This document shows, piece after piece, positions 1 to 5,769 of a stretch of 6,831 nt of DNA. The translations under genes were made by a program, and so were the position numbers. The first letter of the stretch is position 1; the number at the start of each line of letters is the position of its first letter. A model generated the notes under the pieces. That model did not search any database. It was not told where the DNA came from and was given only the letters and a program-made list of their open reading frames with translations. Origin of the DNA: an uncultured Propionibacteriaceae bacterium (GTDB lineage: Bacteria; Actinomycetota; Actinomycetes; Propionibacteriales; Propionibacteriaceae); the NCBI GenBank assembly GCA_945875065.1, contig CAMCJC010000141.1:1-6831 (forward strand). Reading direction: 5' to 3'.

Positions 1-1
1 A

Positions 2-1783
2 GCACGCCGGAAGCTGGAGTCAGGGGACGCCTGCGGAGCGAGAGGAATGACCGACGTCGCCGCCGTCGAATACAACCTCCGCGAAAACGACTCGATCTGG
101 CCCTGGGCCGATGACTACCTCTACCAGTGCCAGTTCCAGATGCGCCCGCAAGTCGAGGCGGTGGGACCGCAGACCGACATGGTCGTGATGACGATGGGCG
201 GCAACGACCTCCACTTCGCCGGGATCGTCCAAGACTGCTTCAGCCCCAAGATTCCGTGGATTTCCAACGGTAGCAACGCCGCTGCCTGCCGCAACCGCAT
301 CGGTGAGGCCCGCTCCGGCCTGCCCGGCGCACTCACGAAGTTGGAGACGGCGATCGACGACATGCTCGCCAACCGCCTGACGGCGCCGGGGTCACAGGTT
401 GTGCTGCTCAGCTACCCGCTCCTGGCCACCGATCGCGGGTATGTCCTGAACGACGATGGCGTCACGATCGACGCGGCGCGCGAGGTGCGGTCCCTCGGTA
501 CCGATGCCGTGGGGCAGCAGCAGGCGATGGTCGACCGCCTGAACGCCAAGCACCCGGGCCGGATCCGGTTCGTCGCCGGAGCACCGGACGCGTTCGCGGG
601 GCACGAGCCGGACCCGCGACTCGGAATCAGCAACCCGAAACGATGGATCAACGAGTTCGCCGAGACCGAGGGCGTCGTCACCGACAGTGGCGTGGACTCG
701 AAGTGGACCTCCGAGGCCACGAACTTCTGGCACCCAAACATCACCGGGCATCAGCAGCTAGGCCACCTCGTCGACGGCAGTGGCGTAGACAAGAACGCCC
801 CGCTCGTTACCGACGGTGGCGGCGTCGACATCGCCTTCGCGATCGACACGTCCGCGTCGATGCAGGAGGAGATCGCGCAGCTCAAGGCGTCGATGCGGGA
901 CGTCATCGCCACGGCCAAGGACCGGTCGACCGCGCCGCGGTTCGCCGTGGTCGCGCAGCGAGACGGAGTTGAGAAGGTCGCGGTGGACTTCACCTCCGAC
1001 GTCGACGCCGTTCAAGCCGGCCTCGACAAGCTGGTCGCCGACGGTGCCGAGTCCGTCACCGCGAGCGTGGATCAGGGCCTGAAGCTGAGCTGGAGGACAT
1101 CCGTGCACAAGTCGATGATCGTTGTGACCGACGCCACCACGGCCCCAACCTCGGAAACAGCCCAGACGCTCAGCGTGGCCGCAGCCCGCGACGGCGTTTC
1201 CGTCACCGTCGTGAGCACCGGCGACGCGGCCGCACTGAGCGGCCTCGCCGAGGCCAGCGGAGGCAAGGTCCTAGCCAGTGGCTCCGATGCCCTGCCAGCG
1301 CGCCTGTCCGAGGCGGTCGTGGGGGTCCTCGACTCGCCGTTCCCGTGGGTTCAGGGACCCGGCGTCGTCAAGACCGGGACTGAGGTCACGCTCGACGCAA
1401 GCGCCAGCTACGCAACCACCGGTAGCATCGCCACTTACGAGTGGGACTTCGACGGCGACGGCAACTTCGACCAGACCACCACCTCCCCCACCGCGACTTA
1501 CCGCTACGACACGCCCCGAGAAGGGGTCGTACAGGTGCGGGTGACCGATGCCGAGGGCAGGAGGTCGCAGAACACAACCACGCTGGCGGTCACCAATGAC
1601 GGCGACGTCATCCCGGATGCGTTCGACAACTGCCGCGATGTCGCCAACCCAGGCCAGAACGACGTCGATCACAACGGCGTCGGCGACGCCTGCCAAGACC
1701 CGAACGACTTCAAGCCGGAACAGCAAGTCACCATCGACAAGGAGCCCCAGCTCCCGACCCTGCCGACCACCGGCCCGAACTAG
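2..1783 (+). CDS. Exported multidomain protein: SGNH hydrolase (5'-partial) + vWA + PKD + TSP3-like repeat + LPTTG-like end
   Basis: Residue numbers count from the ATG at 47. Domains in order: the C-terminal part of an SGNH/GDSL esterase-lipase fold, with block III MTMGGND (48-54) and the histidine motif FWHPNITGH (227-235); a von Willebrand A domain (about 259-428) with the metal-site motif DTSAS (267-271) and a second strand IVVTDAT; a PKD domain (about 438-516) with the hallmark YEWDFDGDG (464-472); a thrombospondin-3-like Ca-binding repeat (519-551, IPDAFDNC...DVDHNGVGDAC); and a Pro/Thr tail ending LPTTGPN (572-578). The frame stays open to the left edge. DACGARGMTDV just upstream of and across the ATG resembles the ACSGA stretch that follows the nucleophile block in such enzymes. 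The true start and the Ser block (GDS) are therefore probably outside the window. The ATG at 47 does have a GGAG 8 nt upstream, so a truncated protein starting there cannot be excluded. The role is inferred to be extracellular hydrolysis and adhesion; the substrate is unknown. Confidence 0.8.
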   Translation, partial: ARRKLESGDACGARGMTDVAAVEYNLRENDSIWPWADDYLYQCQFQMRPQVEAVGPQTDMVVMTMGGNDLHFAGIVQDCFSPKIPWISNGSNAAACRNRIGEARSGLPGALTKLETAIDDMLANRLTAPGSQVVLLSYPLLATDRGYVLNDDGVTIDAAREVRSLGTDAVGQQQAMVDRLNAKHPGRIRFVAGAPDAFAGHEPDPRLGISNPKRWINEFAETEGVVTDSGVDSKWTSEATNFWHPNITGHQQLGHLVDGSGVDKNAPLVTDGGGVDIAFAIDTSASMQEEIAQLKASMRDVIATAKDRSTAPRFAVVAQRDGVEKVAVDFTSDVDAVQAGLDKLVADGAESVTASVDQGLKLSWRTSVHKSMIVVTDATTAPTSETAQTLSVAAARDGVSVTVVSTGDAAALSGLAEASGGKVLASGSDALPARLSEAVVGVLDSPFPWVQGPGVVKTGTEVTLDASASYATTGSIATYEWDFDGDGNFDQTTTSPTATYRYDTPREGVVQVRVTDAEGRRSQNTTTLAVTNDGDVIPDAFDNCRDVANPGQNDVDHNGVGDACQDPNDFKPEQQVTIDKEPQLPTLPTTGPN

Positions 1784-1793
1784 CCCCCGAGCG

Positions 1794-1851
1794 GCAGTCC
1801 CCCGACGGGCGCCGGTAGCTCCCTCACCGGCCCCTCGAGGGACTGCATTTT
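1794..1851 (+). terminator. Probable intrinsic terminator after the SGNH-vWA gene
   Basis: Perfect 8-bp outer arms GCAGTCCC (1794-1801) and GGGACTGC (1839-1846) enclose a second GC-rich pairing, GCCGGT with ACCGGC. The right arm is followed by ATTTT. It begins 10 nt after the stop codon of the left-edge gene, where a Rho-independent terminator is expected. The T run is short and the hairpin is long with internal mismatches, so efficiency is uncertain. Confidence 0.5.
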
Positions 1852-1877
1852 CCGCAATCGTCGCCTAATCTGCTGTG

Positions 1878-2491
1878 CTGGAACAGCTCGTTGACCGGCA
1901 TGTGAGCGCCCTCGGCAGGTCGGCAAGAGCGCCCTGGCCACGATGCTGCTCGACGATCGGCCGGGTGCGATAGTCAACTCTGGACGATCCTCAGGTCCGG
2001 GACGCTGCGAAGGAGGCTCCGCTCGCGTTTCTGGGTAACTATGACGGCACGTTGGTCATTGACGAGGCGTAACGTCTCCCCAGCCTGTTGTTGCCGATCA
2101 AGCTCAGCATCGATCGGGATCGCCGGCCAGGCCGGTTCATCCTCATGGGCTCGGCCTACTGCTCGCGGGCTTCGTGGCTTCCGAGTTGCTGTCGCAGCGG
2201 GGCTGGAGCGAGTAGGAGTTCTCGCTGTTTCACTTTCGGGACCGGAGCGGCAAGGAGGTCGACATCGTCGCCGAACTGTTCGACGGCCGCGTCGTCGCCT
2301 TCGAGTTCAAGGCCTCGTCGACCTACCGTGCCGACCACTTCGCCGGGCTGAAGTACCTGCGAGACCGTCTCGTGGACCGGTTCGTCGCCGAGATCGCCCT
2401 GGGCGCCTCCGATCGGGGCTATCAGTTCGCGGACCGGCTGTGGGGCCTGCCGATCTCGTCACTGTGGGGCGACGCGGAGCTCGGACAATAA
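1878..2491 (+). pseudogene. Degraded AAA_14/DUF4143-type ATPase
   Basis: Conceptual translation across three frames gives a recognisable member of the AAA ATPase family with a C-terminal DUF4143 domain. The pieces are: LEQLVDRHVSAL (from 1878), a frame change, then Walker A RQVGKSALA (from 1913), another frame change near 1979, LDDPQVRDAAKEAPLAFLG, and Walker B GTLVIDEA (2046-2069). A TAA at 2070-2072 falls where family members have the Gln of DEVQR or DEAQR. The same frame then continues RLPSLLLPIK and ends at ILMGSAY (2159). The sequence jumps to the C-terminal domain (LLAGFVASELL, from 2159), has a TAG at 2213-2215, and runs FHFRDRSGKEVDIV...VVAFEFKA...DRLWGLPISSLW to a TAA at 2489-2491. 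The VD...EFK spacing is that of a PD-(D/E)XK-like fold. About 200 residues between the halves are missing compared with the usual roughly 400-residue protein. Intact relatives are common in bacterial accessory regions and their function is poorly defined. This copy cannot make the full protein. Confidence 0.85.
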
Positions 2492-2499
2492 GACAAGAA

Positions 2500-2530
2500 G
2501 GCCCTAGCCCTCGTCGAGAGAGCTAGGGCC
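2500..2530 (-). terminator. Intrinsic terminator of the rpsF-ssb-rpsR-rplI cluster
   Basis: A perfect 9-bp stem, GGCCCTAGC (2500-2508) with GCTAGGGCC (2522-2530), encloses a 13-nt loop. Read on the minus strand it starts 14 nt after the rplI stop codon and is followed by TTCTTGTCTT, a T-rich tail suitable for Rho-independent release. On the plus strand it lies 9 nt after the last stop of the ATPase pseudogene but has no T tract (the following bases are TAGGGG). It mainly serves the ribosomal-protein cluster and may block convergent readthrough. Confidence 0.8.
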
Positions 2531-2544
2531 TAGGGGTCGCCGTA

Positions 2545-2991
2545 TCAGGCGGGGACGACCTCGAAGCCGAGGCGCGCCGTTACTGCCGGGTGCAGCTTGA
2601 TGGCGGCGGTGTGGTTGCCGACGGCCTTCACCGGCTTGGCGAAGGAGACGGCGCGCTTGTCGAGCGCCGGGCCGCCGGCCTTCTTGACGGCCTGCGCGAC
2701 CTCAGCCGGGGTGACGGAGCCGAACAGCGAGCCCGACTCGGAGACGCGGGCGGCCACCTTGACGGTGAGGGCCTCTAGCTGGGCGCGGATCTCCTGGGCG
2801 TGCTCGACGCCACGGATTTCGCGGGCGTCGCGGGCACGTTTGATGCCCTCGATCTGCTTCTCGGCGCCGCGGGACCAGGCGATGGCCTTGCCCTGCGGGA
2901 TGAGGTAGTTGCGGCCGTAGCCGTTGCGGACCTCGACGACGTCGCCGGCGATGCCGAGCTTGTCGACGGTGCTGGTCAGGATGAGCTTCAT
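2545..2991 (-). CDS. rplI: 50S ribosomal protein L9
   Basis: The product is 148 residues, the usual L9 length. L9 binds 23S rRNA near the base of the L1 stalk and extends from the large subunit; it helps maintain reading frame and translation fidelity. The N-terminal domain (1-50) carries the family signature: MKLILTSTVDKLG, then GDVVEVRNGYGRNYLIPQGKA, an RNA-binding segment rich in Gly, Arg and Asn. A charged connecting helix follows (about 41-75, EKQIEGIKRARDAREI), then the C-terminal RNA-binding domain with SESGSLFGSVTPAEVAQAV (about 85-103). The ATG has GGAGG 11 nt upstream (3003-3007). The gene is last in the cluster, only 18 nt after rpsR, and a strong hairpin terminator follows its stop. 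In many bacteria dnaB comes next; here it does not. Confidence 0.97.
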   Translation of the reverse strand: MKLILTSTVDKLGIAGDVVEVRNGYGRNYLIPQGKAIAWSRGAEKQIEGIKRARDAREIRGVEHAQEIRAQLEALTVKVAARVSESGSLFGSVTPAEVAQAVKKAGGPALDKRAVSFAKPVKAVGNHTAAIKLHPAVTARLGFEVVPA

Positions 2992-3009
2992 GTTCTCTCG
3001 TGCCTCCGA

Positions 3010-3249
3010 TCAGCGGGCGGTCGAGGCGTAGGGCAGCAGGGCCACCTCACGCGCGTTTTTGACGGCCAGCGCGATCTTGCGCTGGTCCTGGACGGACAGT
3101 CCTGTCACGCGGCGGGCGCGAATCTTGCCACGCTCGGAGATGAACTTCTTCAGCGTCGCGACGTCCTTGTAGTCGATGTTGGCCACGCGAGTGGTCTTCA
3201 CCGGCATGATCTTCTTCTTGTTCACAGACTTACGCTGTGGACCGGCCAT
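3010..3249 (-). CDS. rpsR: 30S ribosomal protein S18, cysteine-free (zinc-independent) form
   Basis: The product is 79 residues. S18 forms a heterodimer with S6 on the central domain of 16S rRNA in the platform of the small subunit. The conserved core is plain: NIDYKDVATLKKFISERGKI, RARRVTGLSVQDQRKIALAV, then KNAREVALLPY. The basic N-terminus (MAGPQRKSVNKKK) is typical. The protein has no cysteine at all, so it lacks the zinc-binding CxxC and the additional Cys found in zinc-containing actinobacterial S18 proteins; in those, the core reads GNCVQ where this one reads GLSVQ. An AGGAG element lies about 9 nt before the ATG. The gene is 104 nt downstream of ssb and 18 nt upstream of rplI, so it is probably co-transcribed with both. 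Confidence 0.97.
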   Translation of the reverse strand: MAGPQRKSVNKKKIMPVKTTRVANIDYKDVATLKKFISERGKIRARRVTGLSVQDQRKIALAVKNAREVALLPYASTAR

Positions 3250-3271
3250 TGTGGTGCTCTCCTAGTGTTGC

Positions 3272-3287
3272 GGGTCGGGTTCGACCC
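3272..3287. repeat. Short perfect inverted repeat in the ssb-rpsR gap
   Basis: GGGTCG (3272-3277) and CGACCC (3282-3287) form a 6-bp stem with a GGTT loop, 23 nt before the rpsR start codon in the 104-nt spacer. On the minus-strand transcript it is preceded by AAA and not followed by a U run, so it does not look like a terminator. It may be an mRNA stability or processing hairpin, or chance in GC-rich DNA. Confidence 0.35.
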
Positions 3288-3353
3288 TTTGGGAAGCCCG
3301 TCTTGCGACGGAATGTGCCAGCCGACCCTGATCGGGCCGGTTGTGCGGGTGGC

Positions 3354-3893
3354 TCAGAACGGGGGCTCCTCGGCCGCCGGCTGGTTCCACGGGTTGTTCC
3401 CGCCCCGGTTCCCACCGCCGTAGCCGCCCTGGTTACCCCAAGGATCGTTGCCCTGGGGGGGCTGCTGCCCCCCGCCGCCGTAGTTCCCGCCCTGGTTCTG
3501 GTTGCCCTGCCACTGGCCGCCACCGCCGCCCTGGGTGCGGGTGACCTTGGCGGTTGCGTATCGCAGGGAGGGACCGACCTCTTCGACGTCAACCTCAAAC
3601 ACCGTGCGCTTCTCACCCTGCTGGGTCTCGTAGGAACGAGCCTTCAGGCGGCCCTGCACGATCACGCGCATGCCCTTGGTGAGGGACTCCGCGACGTGCT
3701 CGGCGTACTGGCGCCACACGGAGCAGTTGAGGAACATGGTGTCGCCGTCGCGCCACTCCCCCGACTGACGGTCGAAGGTGCGGGGCGTCGAGGCGACGGT
3801 GAAGCTAGCCACGGCCGCACCGCTAGGGGTGAAGCGCAGCTCGGGATCTTGGGTGAGGTTCCCCACCAGCGTGATCAGGGTTTCGCCTGCCAT
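3354..3893 (-). CDS. ssb: Single-stranded DNA-binding protein (SSB)
   Basis: The product is 179 residues. SSB coats single-stranded DNA as a tetramer during replication, recombination and repair. The OB-fold DNA-binding domain covers about 1-110 and shows the family landmarks: TLITLVGNLTQDPELRFTPS at the start, ASFTVAS, DTMFLNCSVWRQYAEHVAES with its aromatic residues, KGMRVIVQGRLKARSYE, and FEVDVEEVGPSLRYA. A flexible linker follows (about 120-172), rich in Gly, Gln and Asn with NPWN and NDPWG repeats, as in actinobacterial SSBs. The acidic tip EEPPF (175-179) is the docking peptide for partner proteins. The ATG is preceded by GGAGGAG at close spacing (3897-3903). It lies between rpsF and rpsR, the standard bacterial position of the replication ssb, so this is probably the main SSB rather than a plasmid or phage copy. 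Confidence 0.97.
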   Translation of the reverse strand: MAGETLITLVGNLTQDPELRFTPSGAAVASFTVASTPRTFDRQSGEWRDGDTMFLNCSVWRQYAEHVAESLTKGMRVIVQGRLKARSYETQQGEKRTVFEVDVEEVGPSLRYATAKVTRTQGGGGGQWQGNQNQGGNYGGGGQQPPQGNDPWGNQGGYGGGNRGGNNPWNQPAAEEPPF

Positions 3894-4003
3894 GTTCTCC
3901 TCCGGGATCGGACTTGGAAGATCAGTTCACTAACCACTATGGGCGCTCGGTGCGACAAAAGTCACGATCCGGCGGAACTGGTCTGTAGCTGTTGAAAACG
4001 CCG

Positions 4004-4291
4004 TCAGGCGTCGCGACGCAGGACCTTCGTGCGAACGATCTTCTCGTCGATGGTCATGAGGCGGTCCATCTCCTGGACCAGCTCGGGCGTGCAGGTGACC
4101 TGCAGGACTGCGTAGGAAGCCTCGGACTTCTTGTTGATGTCGTAGGCCAAGCGACGACGACCCCAGTGGTCGACGTTGTCGATCGCTCCGCCACCCTTGG
4201 TGATGACCTCGAGGTGCTTGTCGATCAGGCCCGGAACCTGGCGCTCATCGATGTCGGAATCGACGAGGACCATGATCTCGTACTTGCGCAT
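4004..4291 (-). CDS. rpsF: 30S ribosomal protein S6
   Basis: The product is 95 residues, the normal length. S6 pairs with S18 on the platform of the 30S subunit. The whole family pattern is present: MRKYEIMVLVDSDIDE, then HWGRRRLAYDINKKSEASYA with the conserved Trp-Gly-Arg-Arg-Leu-Ala-Tyr core, and a C-terminal helix EKIVRTKVLRRDA. The reading frame is open upstream to an ATG at 4339. The start at 4291 is chosen because MRKYE is the near-universal S6 N-terminus, and because AAGGAGG (4305-4311 on the plus strand, about 13 nt upstream) is an unusually strong ribosome-binding site. It is the first ribosomal gene of the cluster. Its 92-nt leader contains candidate regulatory structure, described separately. 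Confidence 0.96.
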   Translation of the reverse strand: MRKYEIMVLVDSDIDERQVPGLIDKHLEVITKGGGAIDNVDHWGRRRLAYDINKKSEASYAVLQVTCTPELVQEMDRLMTIDEKIVRTKVLRRDA

Positions 4292-4354
4292 GGGTTCTGC
4301 CCAACCTCCTTCGGACTGACGGCCGCGGGCGGGTCCCACGGCAGGAGGGCACGG

Positions 4355-4387
4355 CCAACCGGTTGGTCAGCCAAGGCGGCAGTCTAC
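4355..4387 (-). promoter_or_regulatory. Candidate rpsF leader: -10-like hexamer and overlapping hairpins
   Basis: In the 92-nt gap between the SGNH stop and rpsF, the minus strand reads TAGACT (4387-4382), an acceptable actinobacterial -10 (TAnnnT), with no clear -35. Directly downstream is UUGG-CUGA-CCAA-CCGG-UUGG (4374-4355). The central CCAA can pair with the UUGG on either side, giving two mutually exclusive 4-bp hairpins; one of them shows CCGG in its loop. The S6:S18 complex is known in many bacteria to bind an rpsF leader motif that exposes CCG and to repress its own operon. The match here is suggestive only; the stems are short. Confidence 0.3.
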
Positions 4388-5187
4388 CCGACGGCCCCGG
4401 GCCCGGCGAGTCGCAGGCGCTCCGGGATGCCCGCCACGACGAGGACGTCCCAGAAGGCGTCGGCCCACTCGCGATGGCCACGGTCATTCGGGTGGAACCA
4501 GTCCCCTGCCACCCGCATGCCGCGCCGGAAGTAGCCGCCCGCGCGGGTCGCGTCGTAGCTGGCGACGCGCGACAGACCGGGGCCTGCGGTGAAGCGGCGG
4601 ATGGCGTCGCTGAAGTCGTGGGAGCGACGGCTGAGGATCGGCAATGCGACCCACGGGATGTCGGAGACGACGGTGCCCGCGGGCAGGCCGCGAACGAGTT
4701 CGGAGAAGTCGCGTTCGAAACGGTTCAGGTCACTGCACCGGGTGAGCAGGTCGGAGGAACCGACGGTGAGCGTCACTAGATCGGGGCGGCGTGGCAGCGC
4801 GACGAGCTGCGGGAGTTGATCGCGTAGGACATCGCCGACCCTGGCAGCCGCGGCGGAGAGGTTGATGATGACGACGTGTCGCCCGGTCTCCCTGGCTAAG
4901 CGTTTCGCTAGTAGCGGGACATAGCCGTTGTCGACCCGGGTCGCACCGAGGCTCTGCGCCATCGAGTCACCAAGAGCGACGTAACAGATCGCACCGTCGG
5001 GAACCTCAGGACGGACAGTCCAGTGGTCCCGGAAGGGCTGGACCCGACGCCCGATCAACGCCACCCAGCCTGCGTAGAGGAAGAAGACCGCCACGGCCCC
5101 GGGGAACGCCACCCGCAGCACCGGCACGTAGAGCGCCGCGATGACGTAGGCGGCCAGCCCAAGGGCGGCGACCGCGATTCGGGTCAT
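4384..5187 (-). CDS. Membrane-anchored SGNH/GDSL-family hydrolase with altered block III
   Basis: The product is 267 residues. Two hydrophobic segments at the N-terminus (about 3-21 and 24-46, separated by PVLR) predict a membrane hairpin or anchor. The catalytic domain then starts with block I ALGDSMAQ (nucleophile Ser75), block II IINLSAAAARVGDV (about 108-121), block III LTVGSSDLL (143-146), and block V DWFHPNDRGH (Asp229, His232). The nucleophile, Asp and His are all present. The block III Asn, an oxyanion-hole residue that normally reads GxND, is Ser here (GSSD), so activity is plausible but not assured. The family cleaves ester bonds of lipids, acetylated sugars or thioesters; the substrate cannot be told. 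The start at 5187 is chosen because its ATG overlaps the rhodanese stop as ATGA and immediately precedes the hydrophobic segment. An in-frame ATG at 5235 would add 16 residues. Confidence 0.85.
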   Translation of the reverse strand: MTRIAVAALGLAAYVIAALYVPVLRVAFPGAVAVFFLYAGWVALIGRRVQPFRDHWTVRPEVPDGAICYVALGDSMAQSLGATRVDNGYVPLLAKRLARETGRHVVIINLSAAAARVGDVLRDQLPQLVALPRRPDLVTLTVGSSDLLTRCSDLNRFERDFSELVRGLPAGTVVSDIPWVALPILSRRSHDFSDAIRRFTAGPGLSRVASYDATRAGGYFRRGMRVAGDWFHPNDRGHREWADAFWDVLVVAGIPERLRLAGPGAVG

Positions 5188-5558
5188 CGACGCCGATACG
5201 GCCCGGGAATGACGGGGTTCCCCTCCCGGGACCATGCCCGCAGTCCCCCAGCGACCGACTCGGCGAGAACCCCCTTCGAGCGCAACTCGGCCGCGACGAT
5301 GGAAGAGCGCAACCCGTTGTCACACATGACCACGACGGCAGAGTCGCGATCGGCGAGCGGGTCGTCGCCGTGGATCGCATCGACGGGGTCGTCGTGCAGA
5401 GCCTTGGGATCGACGGGCCGGGCCCCAGGCGCGTGCCCGGCCTCGTACTCAGCGGGGGTCCGCACGTCGATGAGCACGGCCCCCTTCGACAGCGCCAACA
5501 ACACATCGTCGACCGCCAACCCGGGCGACCGCTTACTGAGGAAGTCCATCAGACCCAT
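5184..5558 (-). CDS. Rhodanese-like domain protein
   Basis: The product is 124 residues, a single rhodanese domain. The family transfers sulfane sulfur through a cysteine persulfide, or acts as a sulfur carrier or redox sensor in the cytoplasm. Family landmarks are VLIDVRTPAEYEAGHAPGA (28-46), the active-site loop CDNGLRS with Cys79 (79-85), and VAGGLRAWS (102-110), followed by GNPV at the end of the domain. No signal peptide or membrane segment is visible. The first ATG (5558) is used; a second in-frame ATG lies at 5549 and neither has a good Shine-Dalgarno sequence, so the start is uncertain by three codons. Its stop overlaps the SGNH hydrolase start by four bases, suggesting translational coupling. 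Such small rhodaneses are often of unknown specific role. Confidence 0.9.
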   Translation of the reverse strand: MGLMDFLSKRSPGLAVDDVLLALSKGAVLIDVRTPAEYEAGHAPGARPVDPKALHDDPVDAIHGDDPLADRDSAVVVMCDNGLRSSIVAAELRSKGVLAESVAGGLRAWSREGNPVIPGPYRRR

Positions 5559-5723
5559 GGGTCCATGATTCCACGGGCTGCACGCCAGGGGTTGCGCGAT
5601 CCGACGCGACCCGGTAGCGGGTCTGTCCGGTACAAGGGTGTGTGGGGCCTGACGGTTTCATTAGTGAGTGGTTGTTTCGAGCCAGTTCGCGAGGGTGGTC
5701 GGATGCGCGTTCAGGGCGGGCTT
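5559..5723. other. Intergenic region between rhodanese gene and IS remnant
   Basis: No gene can be supported here. It must hold the promoter of the rhodanese-SGNH genes on the minus strand, but no convincing -35/-10 pair stands out. A small inverted repeat GACCC (5608-5612) with GGGTC (5619-5623) is present. No tRNA fold was found. Confidence 0.5.
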
Positions 5724-5769
5724 TGAGGTTCCCCCGGGCTTGGTAGAAGCATCGATGATGAGGATCGAG

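Noticed and set aside
2041..2526. Open frame of 161 codons within the ATPase pseudogene
   Set aside because: It is a different frame from the recognisable ATPase pieces and its Arg-rich product matches nothing I know.
3237..3995. Long plus-strand open frame of 252 codons opposite ssb
   Set aside because: It lies opposite the unmistakable SSB gene, has no family-like motif or plausible ribosome-binding site, and is a by-product of GC-rich codon use.
4292..4339. Upstream in-frame ATG (4339) for rpsF
   Set aside because: It would add 16 residues before MRKYE, which is the normal S6 N-terminus, and would bury the strong AAGGAGG inside the coding region.
5188..5235. Upstream ATG (5235) for the SGNH hydrolase
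   Set aside because: The added residues are polar and unlike a signal sequence; the 5187 ATG gives an ATGA overlap and starts right at the hydrophobic segment.
5640..5723. Possible minus-strand fragment ending LNAHPTTLANWLETTTH
   Set aside because: It resembles an HTH-like tail but is too short, has no start or neighbouring domain, and could be chance.
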